Shown here: in pieces, positions 41,161 through 50,220 of the stretch | Layout: each line of letters begins with the position of its first letter | Position numbering within the stretch: the first letter of the stretch is position 1 | NCBI RefSeq assembly: GCF_003762905.1 | Contig: NZ_RJKS01000004.1 | Span: 124,001 to 188,000, forward strand | Source: Curtobacterium sp. ZW137 | GTDB lineage: Bacteria; Actinomycetota; Actinomycetes; Actinomycetales; Microbacteriaceae | Length of the DNA stretch: 64,000 nt | Direction: 5' to 3' | The notes under the pieces: model-generated | Databases searched by the model: none | What the model was told of the DNA's origin: nothing | Seen by the model: only the letters and a program-made list of their open reading frames with translations | Translations under genes and position numbers: made by a program

Positions 41161-42434
41161 GACGCCGCTCCGGACGAGGGGGCCGCAGCGAGGTGCAGGA
41201 CGGCGGCCGCGAGCGCGTCGAGCCCGAGGGCGATGTCGTCCTCGGAGACGAACTCGTCCGGGTGGTGGCTGATGCCGTCCGGGTTCCGGAGGAACAGCAT
41301 CGCGACGTCGGTGACGAGCCCGAGCGACATCGCGTCGTGGCCGGCGCGGGAGAACAGTTCGAGGGGCTGCTGCTCCCCCGTGGCGACGATCCCCGCGCGG
41401 ACGGCGTCCATCAGGCGTGGGGCGCAGAACACCGCCGGGGCACGGTGCACCTCGGTCGGTTCGACGCTGACACCCCGGCGTTCGCCGATCAGCACGAACG
41501 CCTTCGTGATCTCGTCCCACACCCGGTCGCGTCCGTCGTCGAACTCACCGCGGAGGTCCACGGAGAACCGTGCGAGGCCGGGGACGACGTTCACGGCGCC
41601 GGGCTCGACCGTCATCGTGCCGACGGTGCCGACGTGCTGCGACGCCCGGCAGATCCGCTCGACGGCGAGTGCCGCTTCGGCCGCGGCGAGGAGCGCGTCG
41701 TGCCGTCGTTCGTACGGGGTGCCGCCGGCGTGCCGGGCTTCGCCGACGGCTTCGACCGTGAAACGCCGCGCGCTCGCGATGCTCGTCACGACGCCGAGAG
41801 CCTGCCCGGCCGCTTCGAGGTACGGGCCTTGCTCGATGTGCGCTTCGAGGTACCCGACGAGCCGGGACGGGTCGACCGCGGCGTCGGCGACGCGTGCGGG
41901 GTCGAGCCCGAAGTCGGTGAAGGCCTGACGGAGGGTGACGCCGTCGTCGTCGGTGAGGTCCCACCAGGAGTCGTCCCAGACCCCCGCGACCGCGGAGGAC
42001 CCGAGGAGCGCCTTGCCGAACCGGGTCCCTTCTTCGTCGGAGAACGCGATCACCTGGATGCCGAACGGCAGCGGACCCGTGGCGGCGAGCCGGGCCACGG
42101 TGGCGATGCCCATGAGCACGCCGACGATCCCGTCGTACCGGCCGGCGTCCACGACGGTGTCGAGGTGCGACCCGATGAGCAGCACCGGCGCGTCCGGGGT
42201 GGCTCCGGGGACGCTGCCGTGCAGGTTCCCGGCGTCGTCCTGCCACGTGGTCAGCCCGGCGTCCTGCATCCACCGCGCGACGATCGTGTTCACGCGGGCG
42301 TGCTCCGGCGAGAGGTAGACGCGGGTGAGGTGTCCCGGCGTCGCGGACACGGCGGCGAGGTCGTCGCACCAGCCCACGATCGTCGCGGCCTGCTGCCGGG
42401 CGAGTGCCGAGGCGGCGAGCGTCGCGGCACTCAC
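41157..42434 (-). CDS. Allantoate amidohydrolase (M20 family)
   Basis: Converts allantoate to ureidoglycine, ammonia and CO2. 425 residues. Metal-site motifs: GSHLDTVVDAGRYDG (about 88-102), FSDEEGTRFGKALLGS (about 130-145) and EAHIEQGP (about 197-204). N-carbamoyl-amino-acid hydrolases are close relatives, but the allantoinase and PucG-type aminotransferase neighbours favour allantoate. GTG overlaps the aminotransferase stop by 4 bp. Confidence 0.88.
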   Translation of the reverse strand: MSAATLAASALARQQAATIVGWCDDLAAVSATPGHLTRVYLSPEHARVNTIVARWMQDAGLTTWQDDAGNLHGSVPGATPDAPVLLIGSHLDTVVDAGRYDGIVGVLMGIATVARLAATGPLPFGIQVIAFSDEEGTRFGKALLGSSAVAGVWDDSWWDLTDDDGVTLRQAFTDFGLDPARVADAAVDPSRLVGYLEAHIEQGPYLEAAGQALGVVTSIASARRFTVEAVGEARHAGGTPYERRHDALLAAAEAALAVERICRASQHVGTVGTMTVEPGAVNVVPGLARFSVDLRGEFDDGRDRVWDEITKAFVLIGERRGVSVEPTEVHRAPAVFCAPRLMDAVRAGIVATGEQQPLELFSRAGHDAMSLGLVTDVAMLFLRNPDGISHHPDEFVSEDDIALGLDALAAAVLHLAAAPSSGAAS

Positions 42435-43711
42435 GAGCGCACCAGCGGAGCGGCGGCAGCCGCAGCAGGGGCAGGGGCAGACGCAGCAGAAGCGGGGGCA
42501 GCGCCGGCGTAGACGTCGAGTGCCGCGTCCACGCCACCGCCCTGCGGCACCGCGAACCCGCCGCGCCGCAGCGCCTGCTCGAGCGCGGCGAGCGTCGTCA
42601 CGACGGCGTCCTTGCGGGCGTTGTAGCCCATGGTCCCGATGCGCCAGACCTTGCCGTGCAGCGGTCCGAACGACGTGCCGATCTCGATGCCGTGGTCTTC
42701 GAGCAGGGACCCGCGGACGGCGTCCCCGGAGACGGCGGACGGGATCGTGACGGCGACGACGTTGTGCATCTTGTGCGCGACGTCGCCGAAGACCTGGAGC
42801 CCGAGGGCCTGCACCCCGGACAGCATCGCCCGACCGGCGAGTTCGTGCCGCGCGATCACGGCGTCACGCCCTTCGTCGAGCAGGATGCGGGCGCACTCGT
42901 TCGCGGCGTAGAGCATCGAGGCCGCCTCGGTGTGGTGGTTCAACCGCCGCGGTCCCCAGTAGTCCAGGATCATCGCGAGGTCGAGGTAGTTCGAGCGGAT
43001 CGGGTGCTCGGACACGTCGTCCCCGGGTTCGCGGATACCGGCCTCGACGCTGCGTCGGCCGTCGAGCACCGAGACGGCCCGCGGGGACAGGGTCAACGGC
43101 GCGCTCCCGGACGGGCCGCCGAGGCACTTCTGCAGCCCGGCGCTCACCGCGTCGATCCCCCACGCGTCGGTCTCGAGCGGGTTGCCGCCGATCGTCGCCG
43201 TAGCATCCGTGTAGAACAGCACGCCGTGCCGTTCGCAGATCGCCCCGAGCTCGTCGAGCGGCTGGTTCATCGTGGTCGAGGTGTCGCCCTGCACGATCGC
43301 GAGCAGCTTCGGCCGGACCCGGACGATCGCGTCTTCGATCACGGAGGTCGGGAACACCTGCCCCCAGGCCGTCTCGATGGTGTGCACGTCGGCTCCGGCA
43401 CGTCCGGCGATCTCGGCGAGCAGGTGCCCGAACCGGCCGAACACCGGGACGAGCACGCGGTCCCCCGGTGCGAGGAGCGACACGAGCGCCGCTTCGATGC
43501 CGGCGCGGGAGGTGCCGTCGACGAGCACGGTCGCGTCGTTCTCGGTGCCGAACACCTGCCGGTACAGCGCCTGCGTCTCGGTCATCGCCCCGGTCATCCA
43601 GGGGTCGTACTGTCCGACGAGCGGCGTCGAGAGCGCGCGCAGCACGCGGGGGTCGGCGTTGATCGGGCCGGGGCCCATGAGGAGCCGGGCGGGTGGGTTC
43701 ACCGGGTGCAT
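42431..43711 (-). CDS. pucG: PucG-type ureidoglycine/alanine-glyoxylate aminotransferase
   Basis: 426 residues, PLP class-V aminotransferase. MGPGPINADPRVLRALSTPLVGQYDP at the start and SAGLQKCLGGPSG with the PLP lysine (near 197). Gly/Pro-binding HGIEIGTSFGPLHGKVWRIGTMGYNA near 358-383 is typical of PucG. In Bacillus PucG transfers the amino group of ureidoglycine to glyoxylate. The last 20 residues are Ala/Pro-rich. GGAGAG precedes ATG 43711, and an operator-like palindrome lies just upstream. Confidence 0.88.
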   Translation of the reverse strand: MHPVNPPARLLMGPGPINADPRVLRALSTPLVGQYDPWMTGAMTETQALYRQVFGTENDATVLVDGTSRAGIEAALVSLLAPGDRVLVPVFGRFGHLLAEIAGRAGADVHTIETAWGQVFPTSVIEDAIVRVRPKLLAIVQGDTSTTMNQPLDELGAICERHGVLFYTDATATIGGNPLETDAWGIDAVSAGLQKCLGGPSGSAPLTLSPRAVSVLDGRRSVEAGIREPGDDVSEHPIRSNYLDLAMILDYWGPRRLNHHTEAASMLYAANECARILLDEGRDAVIARHELAGRAMLSGVQALGLQVFGDVAHKMHNVVAVTIPSAVSGDAVRGSLLEDHGIEIGTSFGPLHGKVWRIGTMGYNARKDAVVTTLAALEQALRRGGFAVPQGGGVDAALDVYAGAAPASAASAPAPAAAAAAPLVRS

Positions 43712-43739
43712 TGGTCTCTCCGTTCCGTGATCGAGACTA

Positions 43740-43757
43740 CTGGAACGATCGTTACAG
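43740..43757. promoter_or_regulatory. Ureide-cluster operator copy 1, CTGGAACGATCGTTACAG
   Basis: Palindrome CTGNAACG-N2-CGTTNCAG with one mismatched pair, 29 bp upstream of the aminotransferase ATG and overlapping the amidase stop codon. A minus-strand -10-like TAGTCT lies next to it (43734-43739). Matches the copy at 50189. Confidence 0.7.
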
Positions 43758-45263
43758 CAGTGTTTCGGCGAGCTCGACGATCGCCCGGTCCGAGCCGGCC
43801 GGGCCGACGAGGCAGACCCCGACGGGAGCGCCGTCGACGGTGAGGAGCGGCGCACTCACGGCGGGCAGGCCGCCGACGCCGGCCACGGCCGTCATCCGCA
43901 GGGTGGCGGCGCGCGTGCGCAGGACGGCGTCCCCGGATGCGGTCCGCAGCGGGGCCGGTCCCGGAACGGACGGGAGGCACAACACGCCACCGCCGATCGC
44001 GTCCCGCACCAGGGTGCGCAGCTCCTCGAGCCGCACGCGCGCCGCACCCTCGGCCGCCGCCGTGATCGTGGCGGCCGTGGCGAAGCGCGCTGCCACGTCG
44101 TCGCCGAGGGCCCCGGGATGCTCGGCGATCCAGGGTCCGTCGTTCCGCCAGGCTTCTGCTGCCTGCACGACCCGGAGCGTCTCCGCGAGGTCGTCGAGCG
44201 CCGGCAGCTCGATGCGCCGCACGGCCCGTCCGTGGCGCTGCAGCCAGGCGTCGAACGCCGCGCGGGTGTCGGGTTCGACGGCGGCGAGCAGGGCGTCGCT
44301 GACCAGGAGTTCCTCGTCGTCGACCGCGGTGCAGCGCCCCGGCAGCGAGATCGCGGCGGCAGCGGCGAGCACCGATGACGAGCGGGCGATCCACCCGACC
44401 GTGTCGAACGACTGCGCGAGCGGCAGCACCCCGTCGCGCGGGACGGCGTCGTGCGTCGTCCGGAGCCCCCACAGCCCTTGGTACGACGCCGGCACGCGGA
44501 GGCTCCCGGCGGTGTCCGTGCCGAGACCGAGGTCCGCCTCCCCCAGCGCGACGGCAGACGCCGAACCCGAGGTCGATCCGCCCCCGATCCGCATCGGGTC
44601 GGCCCCGTTCGGCGGCGACCCGAAGTGGGCGTTCCGGCCGGCGAGCGCGTACGCGAACTCGTCGGTGCGGGCGATCCCGGTGACGACCGCGCCGGCGTCG
44701 AGGAGCACCTGCACCGCCGATGCCGACCGGGTCGACACCGGTGCCGAGCGCTCCCAGGTCGGGTTGCCCGCGCCGACGACGTGCCCGGCGACGGCGAACA
44801 GGTCCTTGACGGCCACCCGGACCCCGGCGAGGGGACCGTCGGCGGCTCCGTGCACGAGGGGGTCCCCGACGACCCGCCAGATCGACCGGTCGAACGCCTT
44901 CGGCCGACCGGTGACGTGGGCCGTGCGGATCCGCCAGCGCCCCTCGGTCCGGCACCAGAGCTGGGTCTGCAGGCCACGACCGCCGCCGACGAACTCGGAC
45001 TCCCCCACGACGAGCGCGGCGTCCGGGGCGAGCTGGTGGACGTCCACGGCCGTGATCACCCGCCGCGCGACGCCGCCCCGACCACCCCGGAACGCGCTGA
45101 TCCGGTCGTGCCCGCGGAGGAGTCCGGTGTCGTCGCCGCGGAGCGTCTCCGGGCCGGGCGCGAACAGCGCGTCGAGCGCTGCGGTGTCGTCCGCCATCAG
45201 GGCGTCCTCGTAGGCGGTGAACGCCGGCTCGAGGCCGTCCGGCCACACGCCGGTCAGCATCAT
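43752..45263 (-). CDS. AtzH-like domain fused to amidase
   Basis: 503 residues. The first 120 residues form an AtzH-like (NTF2-type) domain (LEPAFTAYEDALMADD, then LQTQLWCRTEGRWRIRTAHVTG). The rest is an amidase-signature hydrolase with the Ser-cisSer-Lys triad: VAVKDLFAVAG, GGGSTSGSAS and GTDTAGSLRVPAS. AtzH/AtzE-type enzymes hydrolyse carbamoyl-amide compounds such as carboxybiuret. Position between allantoin genes suggests oxalurate or a similar N-carbamoyl acid as substrate (inference). ATG overlaps the FmdA stop. Confidence 0.85.
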   Translation of the reverse strand: MMLTGVWPDGLEPAFTAYEDALMADDTAALDALFAPGPETLRGDDTGLLRGHDRISAFRGGRGGVARRVITAVDVHQLAPDAALVVGESEFVGGGRGLQTQLWCRTEGRWRIRTAHVTGRPKAFDRSIWRVVGDPLVHGAADGPLAGVRVAVKDLFAVAGHVVGAGNPTWERSAPVSTRSASAVQVLLDAGAVVTGIARTDEFAYALAGRNAHFGSPPNGADPMRIGGGSTSGSASAVALGEADLGLGTDTAGSLRVPASYQGLWGLRTTHDAVPRDGVLPLAQSFDTVGWIARSSSVLAAAAAISLPGRCTAVDDEELLVSDALLAAVEPDTRAAFDAWLQRHGRAVRRIELPALDDLAETLRVVQAAEAWRNDGPWIAEHPGALGDDVAARFATAATITAAAEGAARVRLEELRTLVRDAIGGGVLCLPSVPGPAPLRTASGDAVLRTRAATLRMTAVAGVGGLPAVSAPLLTVDGAPVGVCLVGPAGSDRAIVELAETLL

Positions 45264-46303
45264 GCGCCGACCGCCGCGAAGTCGCGCTTGCGCACGGTGG
45301 CGTGGGCACCGCACACCAGGTCGACGACCTGCGAGATCCGGAAGTCGGTCGCCGCGCTGAGGTACGCGTACGCGATGTGCTCGTCGACACCCCACCGCGC
45401 CCGGAGCAGTGCGATCGCGGCACGCACGCAGCGGCGGACTGCTTCGTCGAGGTCCTCGTGCATGCCGGTCGGGACGAGGTACTCGGTCGTCTCCGCGATC
45501 GGGCCGACGAGCGCGCCGAATCGTCGGAGCGCTTCGGTTCTGGGAACGAGGTCCAGGCGCAGGGTCAGGCGGAGCGAGGCTTCCATGGCCGTGAGTGCCA
45601 CCTCTCCGTCGCCCTGCGCGAAGTGCGGGTCGCCGACGTACACGCCGGCGCCCGGGACGAACACGGGCAGGTGCAGCGTGGCGCCGGCGGTGAGCAGGGC
45701 GATGTCGACGTTCCCGCCGTGCGGCCCCGGCGGCACCGAGTGCGCCCGCACGTCGGAGTCGGGTGTGACCCCGACGATCCCTGGGAAGGGGGCGAGCGGG
45801 AACGTGATCGTCCGGGGTCCGCCCTCGACGACGGGGAGCCGGCCGTGGTCGACCCCGTCACGCGAGACGACGTCGGCGAACACGGACACCGGTTCCTCGG
45901 CACGGGGCAGCTCGCCGGGCAGGGCGCCACGACCGTGCCGGTTCGAGATGACCCCGTACGGCACCCGCGGCTCGGCCCGGAGGATCGTGACCGAGACCAC
46001 GTCCCCGGGCTCCGCACCCGTGACCGCGATCGGCCGGGACACCACGTGTGGGCCGTCGGCGGGGTCACGGGTGAGCGTCCGCGCGATGTCGACGGCGTCG
46101 GTGAGCACCTCCGCGGCGGCGACACCGTGCCGGCCGAAGTACCCGACCGGGTCCGATCCCTGGTCGGCGAGGATGCCCTCGTGCGAGACGGTGTCGATCG
46201 TCACGACGGTCCCCGGCGCGACGGACAGCACCGGCGCGTCCGTCCGGGACGGCAGCCGTCCCCACAGCACGTCGTCGGGCGTGGACCCCAGGAACTCACC
46301 CAC
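45260..46303 (-). CDS. Acetamidase/formamidase (FmdA) family protein
   Basis: 347 residues. Family motifs: GTVVTIDTVSHEG (about 31-43), PVSVFADVV, PHGGNVDIALLTAGATLHLPVFVPGAGVYVGDPHFAQGDGEV (about 199-241) and the ASLRLTLRLDLV segment. FmdA enzymes hydrolyse formamide or short amides to ammonia. In this cluster the true substrate may be an amide from ureide breakdown. GTG 46303 overlaps the allantoinase stop by 8 bp. Confidence 0.88.
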   Translation of the reverse strand: MGEFLGSTPDDVLWGRLPSRTDAPVLSVAPGTVVTIDTVSHEGILADQGSDPVGYFGRHGVAAAEVLTDAVDIARTLTRDPADGPHVVSRPIAVTGAEPGDVVSVTILRAEPRVPYGVISNRHGRGALPGELPRAEEPVSVFADVVSRDGVDHGRLPVVEGGPRTITFPLAPFPGIVGVTPDSDVRAHSVPPGPHGGNVDIALLTAGATLHLPVFVPGAGVYVGDPHFAQGDGEVALTAMEASLRLTLRLDLVPRTEALRRFGALVGPIAETTEYLVPTGMHEDLDEAVRRCVRAAIALLRARWGVDEHIAYAYLSAATDFRISQVVDLVCGAHATVRKRDFAAVGA

Positions 46304-47627
46304 GTGGCACCAGCGCTCCGGCGATCACCGAGACGGACGTGACGCCGTCGGTGGTGGTCGTGATCCGCTCCCCGCGCAACCAGGTCTCGGTGACGCGCCC
46401 CAGTGCATCCAGCCCGGCGAACGCGGAGACCGCGTTCCGGTGCGCGAGCCCGGCCGCCTCGATGACCGCGGTGGCGGCGGGGTCGAACACGGCGAGGTGG
46501 GCGAGGGCTCCGGGGGCGATCCGGCCGCGGTCGGTGAAGCCGGCGAGCGACGCCGGGCCGGTCGTGAACCAGGGCAGGACGCGCTCGAGCGGGATGCTGC
46601 GTCGTGACGCTTCGGTCCAGACGGCGCGGAAGCCGACCTGGAGCCCGGCGATCCCGCCCCATGCGAGCCCCCAGTCGTCGACCTTGAGGTCGGCGGTGGA
46701 CGGGGAGTGGTCCGAGACGACCATGTCGATCGTGCCGTCGAGCAGGCCCTGCCAGAGCGCGTCGCGGTTGGCGTCGTCACGGATGGGCGGGCAGCACTTG
46801 AACTCGGTGGCGCCGTCCGGGATCGTGGCGGCGTCGAACGCGAGGTAGTGCGGGCAGGTCTCGACCGTGATCCGCACGCCGTCGTCCTTCGCGGCGCGGA
46901 TCATCCCCAGGGCGCCCGCGTCCGAGAGGTGCAGGACGTGCACGCGCGCGCCGGTCGCCCGCGCTCCGTCGATGACCTGCGCGATCGCCGACCGCTCGGC
47001 GCGGGCCGGCCGGGTCGCCAGGAAGTCCGCGTAGTGAGCGCCGAGCTCGTCGTGGTCGATGAGGTGCTCCGGGTCCTCGGCGTGCACGATGAGGAGCGCG
47101 TCGATCGCGGCGACCTCTTCGATCGCGCCCTGCAGCTGCGCGGCGTCGAGGTGCGGGAACTCGTCGACGCCGGACGGTGCGGTGAAGCACTTGAACCCGA
47201 AGACGCCGCGGTCGTGCAGGGCGTCGAGCGACCCGAGGACCTCGGGGACCGCACCGCCCCAGAAGCCGACGTCGACCGCGACCCGTCCCTCGGCGCTGGC
47301 CTGCTTGACGGCCAGCGCCCCGGGCGTCGTCGTCGCGGGGATCGAGTTGAGCGGCATGTCGATGATCGTGGTCACGCCGCCGAGTGCTGCGGCGCGGGTG
47401 GCGGAGGCGAAGCCCTCCCACTCGGTGCGACCCGGCTCGTTGACGTGCACGTGCGTGTCGACGAGCCCGGGGAGCAGCACGTGGCCGTCCGGGACGACCT
47501 GTACGTCCGGGTCGGGGACGGTCGCGTCGAGCGGCAAGATCTCAGCGACCCGCCCGTCCCGCACCACGACGGTGGCCGGCCGGAACGCCCCGTCGATCCA
47601 CGCGCGCTCGGCGCGGAAGACGGTCAT
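46296..47627 (-). CDS. allB: Allantoinase
   Basis: Opens the hydantoin ring of allantoin to give allantoate. 443 residues, cyclic amidohydrolase. GLVDTHVHVNEPGRTEWEG carries the HxH metal ligands (near 59-61), GVFGFKCFTAPSG the lysine that is carboxylated (near 147), and HAEDPEHL and HLSDAGALGMI further metal ligands. D-hydantoinases lack the NEPGRTEWEGF element, so allantoinase is preferred. ATGA overlap with the racemase. Confidence 0.92.
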   Translation of the reverse strand: MTVFRAERAWIDGAFRPATVVVRDGRVAEILPLDATVPDPDVQVVPDGHVLLPGLVDTHVHVNEPGRTEWEGFASATRAAALGGVTTIIDMPLNSIPATTTPGALAVKQASAEGRVAVDVGFWGGAVPEVLGSLDALHDRGVFGFKCFTAPSGVDEFPHLDAAQLQGAIEEVAAIDALLIVHAEDPEHLIDHDELGAHYADFLATRPARAERSAIAQVIDGARATGARVHVLHLSDAGALGMIRAAKDDGVRITVETCPHYLAFDAATIPDGATEFKCCPPIRDDANRDALWQGLLDGTIDMVVSDHSPSTADLKVDDWGLAWGGIAGLQVGFRAVWTEASRRSIPLERVLPWFTTGPASLAGFTDRGRIAPGALAHLAVFDPAATAVIEAAGLAHRNAVSAFAGLDALGRVTETWLRGERITTTTDGVTSVSVIAGALVPRG

Positions 47628-48370
47628 GCGTCCACCCGCGCGGCGCGCTCGAACGGGGCCAGCAACCCGGACATCGCCTTGGACGGCGGGGCCGCGTACT
47701 CGCCGCGCTTGCCCGTCGTGAGTCCCAGCCGCACCAGGGACTCCGCGAGCACCGTCGCGGCGGCGACCCCGTCGACGACCGGAGCGCCGATCGCCCGCGA
47801 GACCTCGGCACAGAAGTCCGCCATCCCCGCGCACCCGAGCACCACGGCGTCGGCGCCGCCGGCGATGACGGCACGGCACTCCGCGGTGACGAGGTCGCGC
47901 GCGCCGGACGCCGGGTCGTCGAGTTCGAGCACGGGGACCTCGCACGCACGGATCTCGGTGACGAGCGGGGCGAAGCCGTAGCGCTCGGCGAGCTCGTGCG
48001 CCCGGCCCGTCGTGCGGGCGAGCGTGGTGACGACCCCGAACCGGCGACCGAGCATCGCCGCAGCGTGGAACCCGGCTTCCGCGATCCCGATGACCGGGCC
48101 GCTCGCGAGTTCCCGAACGGCGTCGAGCCCCGGATCGCCGAAGCACGCGACGACGTAGGCGTCCACGCCGTCCTGCTCCCCCAGGGCGATCTGCTCGAGG
48201 AGCCCCGGGACCGCCAGGGCTTCTTCGTAGTGGCTCTCGATCGAGGCGGGCCCCATCGTCGGGTTCACCGCTTCGACCACGGTGCCGACGCCGGCGACCG
48301 CCGATGCGGCGGCGCCGATCGACCGGGTCATCGAGGCGGTGGTGTTGGGGTTGACGACGCGGATGCGCAT
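47624..48370 (-). CDS. Allantoin/hydantoin racemase family protein
   Basis: 248 residues, Asp/Glu racemase superfamily. The two catalytic cysteines appear in VACFGDPGLDA (near 75) and LGCAGMADF (near 180). NPNTTASMT at the start is the family signature. Racemises allantoin so that a stereospecific allantoinase can use both forms. GGAAGGA precedes ATG 48370. A strong hairpin lies between it and the permease gene. Confidence 0.9.
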   Translation of the reverse strand: MRIRVVNPNTTASMTRSIGAAASAVAGVGTVVEAVNPTMGPASIESHYEEALAVPGLLEQIALGEQDGVDAYVVACFGDPGLDAVRELASGPVIGIAEAGFHAAAMLGRRFGVVTTLARTTGRAHELAERYGFAPLVTEIRACEVPVLELDDPASGARDLVTAECRAVIAGGADAVVLGCAGMADFCAEVSRAIGAPVVDGVAAATVLAESLVRLGLTTGKRGEYAAPPSKAMSGLLAPFERAARVDA

Positions 48371-48469
48371 CGGGGTCCTTCCGGTGGAGCGGTGGAACAG
48401 CTGGTCGTGACCATCGTTGCGGGGCCGAGCCGAGCCTCCAGGTCGGAGTGCCCGGACTGTGGACGGACG

Positions 48470-48508
48470 GACGCCGCGACCCGTCGGTGGAGGACGGGTC
48501 GCGGCGTC
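48470..48508 (-). terminator. Hairpin between permease and racemase genes
   Basis: Perfect 16-bp arms, 48470-48485 and 48493-48508, 7-nt loop, 5 bp after the permease stop. No U-tract. It may reduce transcription into the catabolic genes or protect the permease mRNA. Confidence 0.75.
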
Positions 48509-48513
48509 GGCGC

Positions 48514-50073
48514 TCAGGCGCGACCGATGGCGGCGCCGTCGTCGACGGTCGGGTCGTCGGCGTCGAGGACCGGCATGCTCGGGCGGACCCGCTCGAGGCC
48601 CCAGAACACCAGGAGTCCGAGGCCGCAGCCGATGAACCAGCTGTAGTTGCTGAGGCCGGGCAGGATGCCGAGGGCCGGCGGCAGCACCGCACTCGCCACG
48701 GAGACCAGCCCGGTCCCGACCAGCGTCCACACCGCGTTCGGGTTGAACCCACGGCGGTACCAGTACCGGGCGCCGGTGTTCTTCGTGTACATGTCGTCGA
48801 CCGCGACGCGCTGCTTCGCGACCAGGTAGTAGCCGGCGATGAGGATCCCGAACAGCGGTCCGATCAGCGCACCGAGGATGCCGAGCGTGTAGAGGATCGC
48901 CTGGTCGTTGCCGTACCAGTTCCAGGGGGTGAGGAGCACGGAACCGACGGCGGCGATCATGCCGCCCATCCGCCAGCTGATCTTCCGCGGGGCGACGTTG
49001 GAGAAGTCGAACGCTGGGCTGATGAAGTTCGCGACGATGTTGATGCCGACGGTCGCCGTGACGAAGGTCAGGCCGCCGAGCAGGATCGCGAACGGTGCGT
49101 CGATCGCCTGCACCGTCTGGATCGGGTCGGTGATGAGCTTGCCGAAGACCGGCACCGTGGCGCTCGCGCAGAGGACGGTGAGGATCGAGAAGAACAGGAA
49201 GTTGACCGGCAGACCCCACATGTTGCCGCGCTTGACCGCCTGGAACGACTTGCCGTAGCGCGAGAAGTCACCGAAGTTCAGCATCGGGCCGGAGAAGTAG
49301 CTGACCACGATGGCGACCGCGGACAGCATCACCGGGATGCTCGCGCCGAACGACAGGGGCTTGCCGGCGGAGAGGTTGAACGAGATGTTCCCGATGCCGG
49401 CCTTGCTCACCAGGTAGATCGCCAGCGCGATCATCACGACGTAGACGGCGGGACCGGCCCAGTCGATGAACTTCTTGATCGCCTCCATCCCCATCGAGAA
49501 GAGGGCGGCCTGCGCCACCCACAGGATCGCGTAGGAGATCCACCCGAGTGCGGACAACCCGAGGAACGAGTGGTCCAGCAGCCCGGCCGAGGCGGGGATG
49601 AACTTGAGGAAGATGATGTTGAGCGACTGCGCGGCGAGGAACGTCTGCACGCCGTACCAGGCCATCGCGATGAGGCCGCGGATGATCGCGGGGACGTTCG
49701 CGCCGAGGACGCCGAACACCGCCCGGTTGATCACCGGGTACGGGACCCCGGTGCGCTGCGACGGCTTCGCGACGAGGTTCGCGAACACCTGCACGATGAG
49801 GATGCCGACCACCAGGGCGATGAGCACCTGCCAGCTCGCGATGCCGAGGGCGAAGAGCGACCCGGCGGTCACGTACCCACCGACCGAGTGCACGTCGGAC
49901 ATCCAGAACGCGAAGATGTTGTAGCTCGTCCAGGACTGCTTGCGGAGCGGGGCGAGGTCCTCGTTGGTGAGGGCCGGGTCGTACCCGGGCTTGATGACGC
50001 CGGCGCCCGCGGGGGCGTCCGGCGTGACGGGGGCGTGGGGCGCTGCGACGGGTGTCGCGATCTCTGTAGCCAT
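48514..50073 (-). CDS. pucI: NCS1-family allantoin/hydantoin permease
   Basis: 519 residues with about 12 membrane helices. NCS1 features: NEDLAPLRKQSWTSYNIFAFWMSDVHSVGGY (helix 1), PVINRAVFGVLGANVPAIIRG, SYFSGPMLNFGDFSRYG. Imports allantoin or a related hydantoin with cations. GGAGG precedes ATG 50073. First gene of the ureide cluster, with operator-like palindromes 116-133 bp upstream. Confidence 0.92.
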   Translation of the reverse strand: MATEIATPVAAPHAPVTPDAPAGAGVIKPGYDPALTNEDLAPLRKQSWTSYNIFAFWMSDVHSVGGYVTAGSLFALGIASWQVLIALVVGILIVQVFANLVAKPSQRTGVPYPVINRAVFGVLGANVPAIIRGLIAMAWYGVQTFLAAQSLNIIFLKFIPASAGLLDHSFLGLSALGWISYAILWVAQAALFSMGMEAIKKFIDWAGPAVYVVMIALAIYLVSKAGIGNISFNLSAGKPLSFGASIPVMLSAVAIVVSYFSGPMLNFGDFSRYGKSFQAVKRGNMWGLPVNFLFFSILTVLCASATVPVFGKLITDPIQTVQAIDAPFAILLGGLTFVTATVGINIVANFISPAFDFSNVAPRKISWRMGGMIAAVGSVLLTPWNWYGNDQAILYTLGILGALIGPLFGILIAGYYLVAKQRVAVDDMYTKNTGARYWYRRGFNPNAVWTLVGTGLVSVASAVLPPALGILPGLSNYSWFIGCGLGLLVFWGLERVRPSMPVLDADDPTVDDGAAIGRA

Positions 50074-50186
50074 GGCGTCCTCCGATGGGAGTGGGAAGCG
50101 GGGCGGTGCTTGCTTGTCGAGAAAGCTACGGACCCCGTTCGCCCCGGCCGTTTCCCCCTTGTAACGACCGTGTGTCACGCCACCCA

Positions 50187-50208
50187 CCCTGAAACGCTCG
50201 TTCCAGGG
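50187..50208. promoter_or_regulatory. Ureide-cluster operator copy 2
   Basis: CCCTGAAACG-CT-CGTTCCAGGG, one mismatch in 10-bp arms; the inner 18 bp (50189-50206) fit CTGNAACG-N2-CGTTNCAG as at 43740. A degenerate third site, TGTAACG then CGTGTGTC, starts at 50160. Confidence 0.7.
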
Positions 50209-50220
50209 CGGGCCAGCGAG

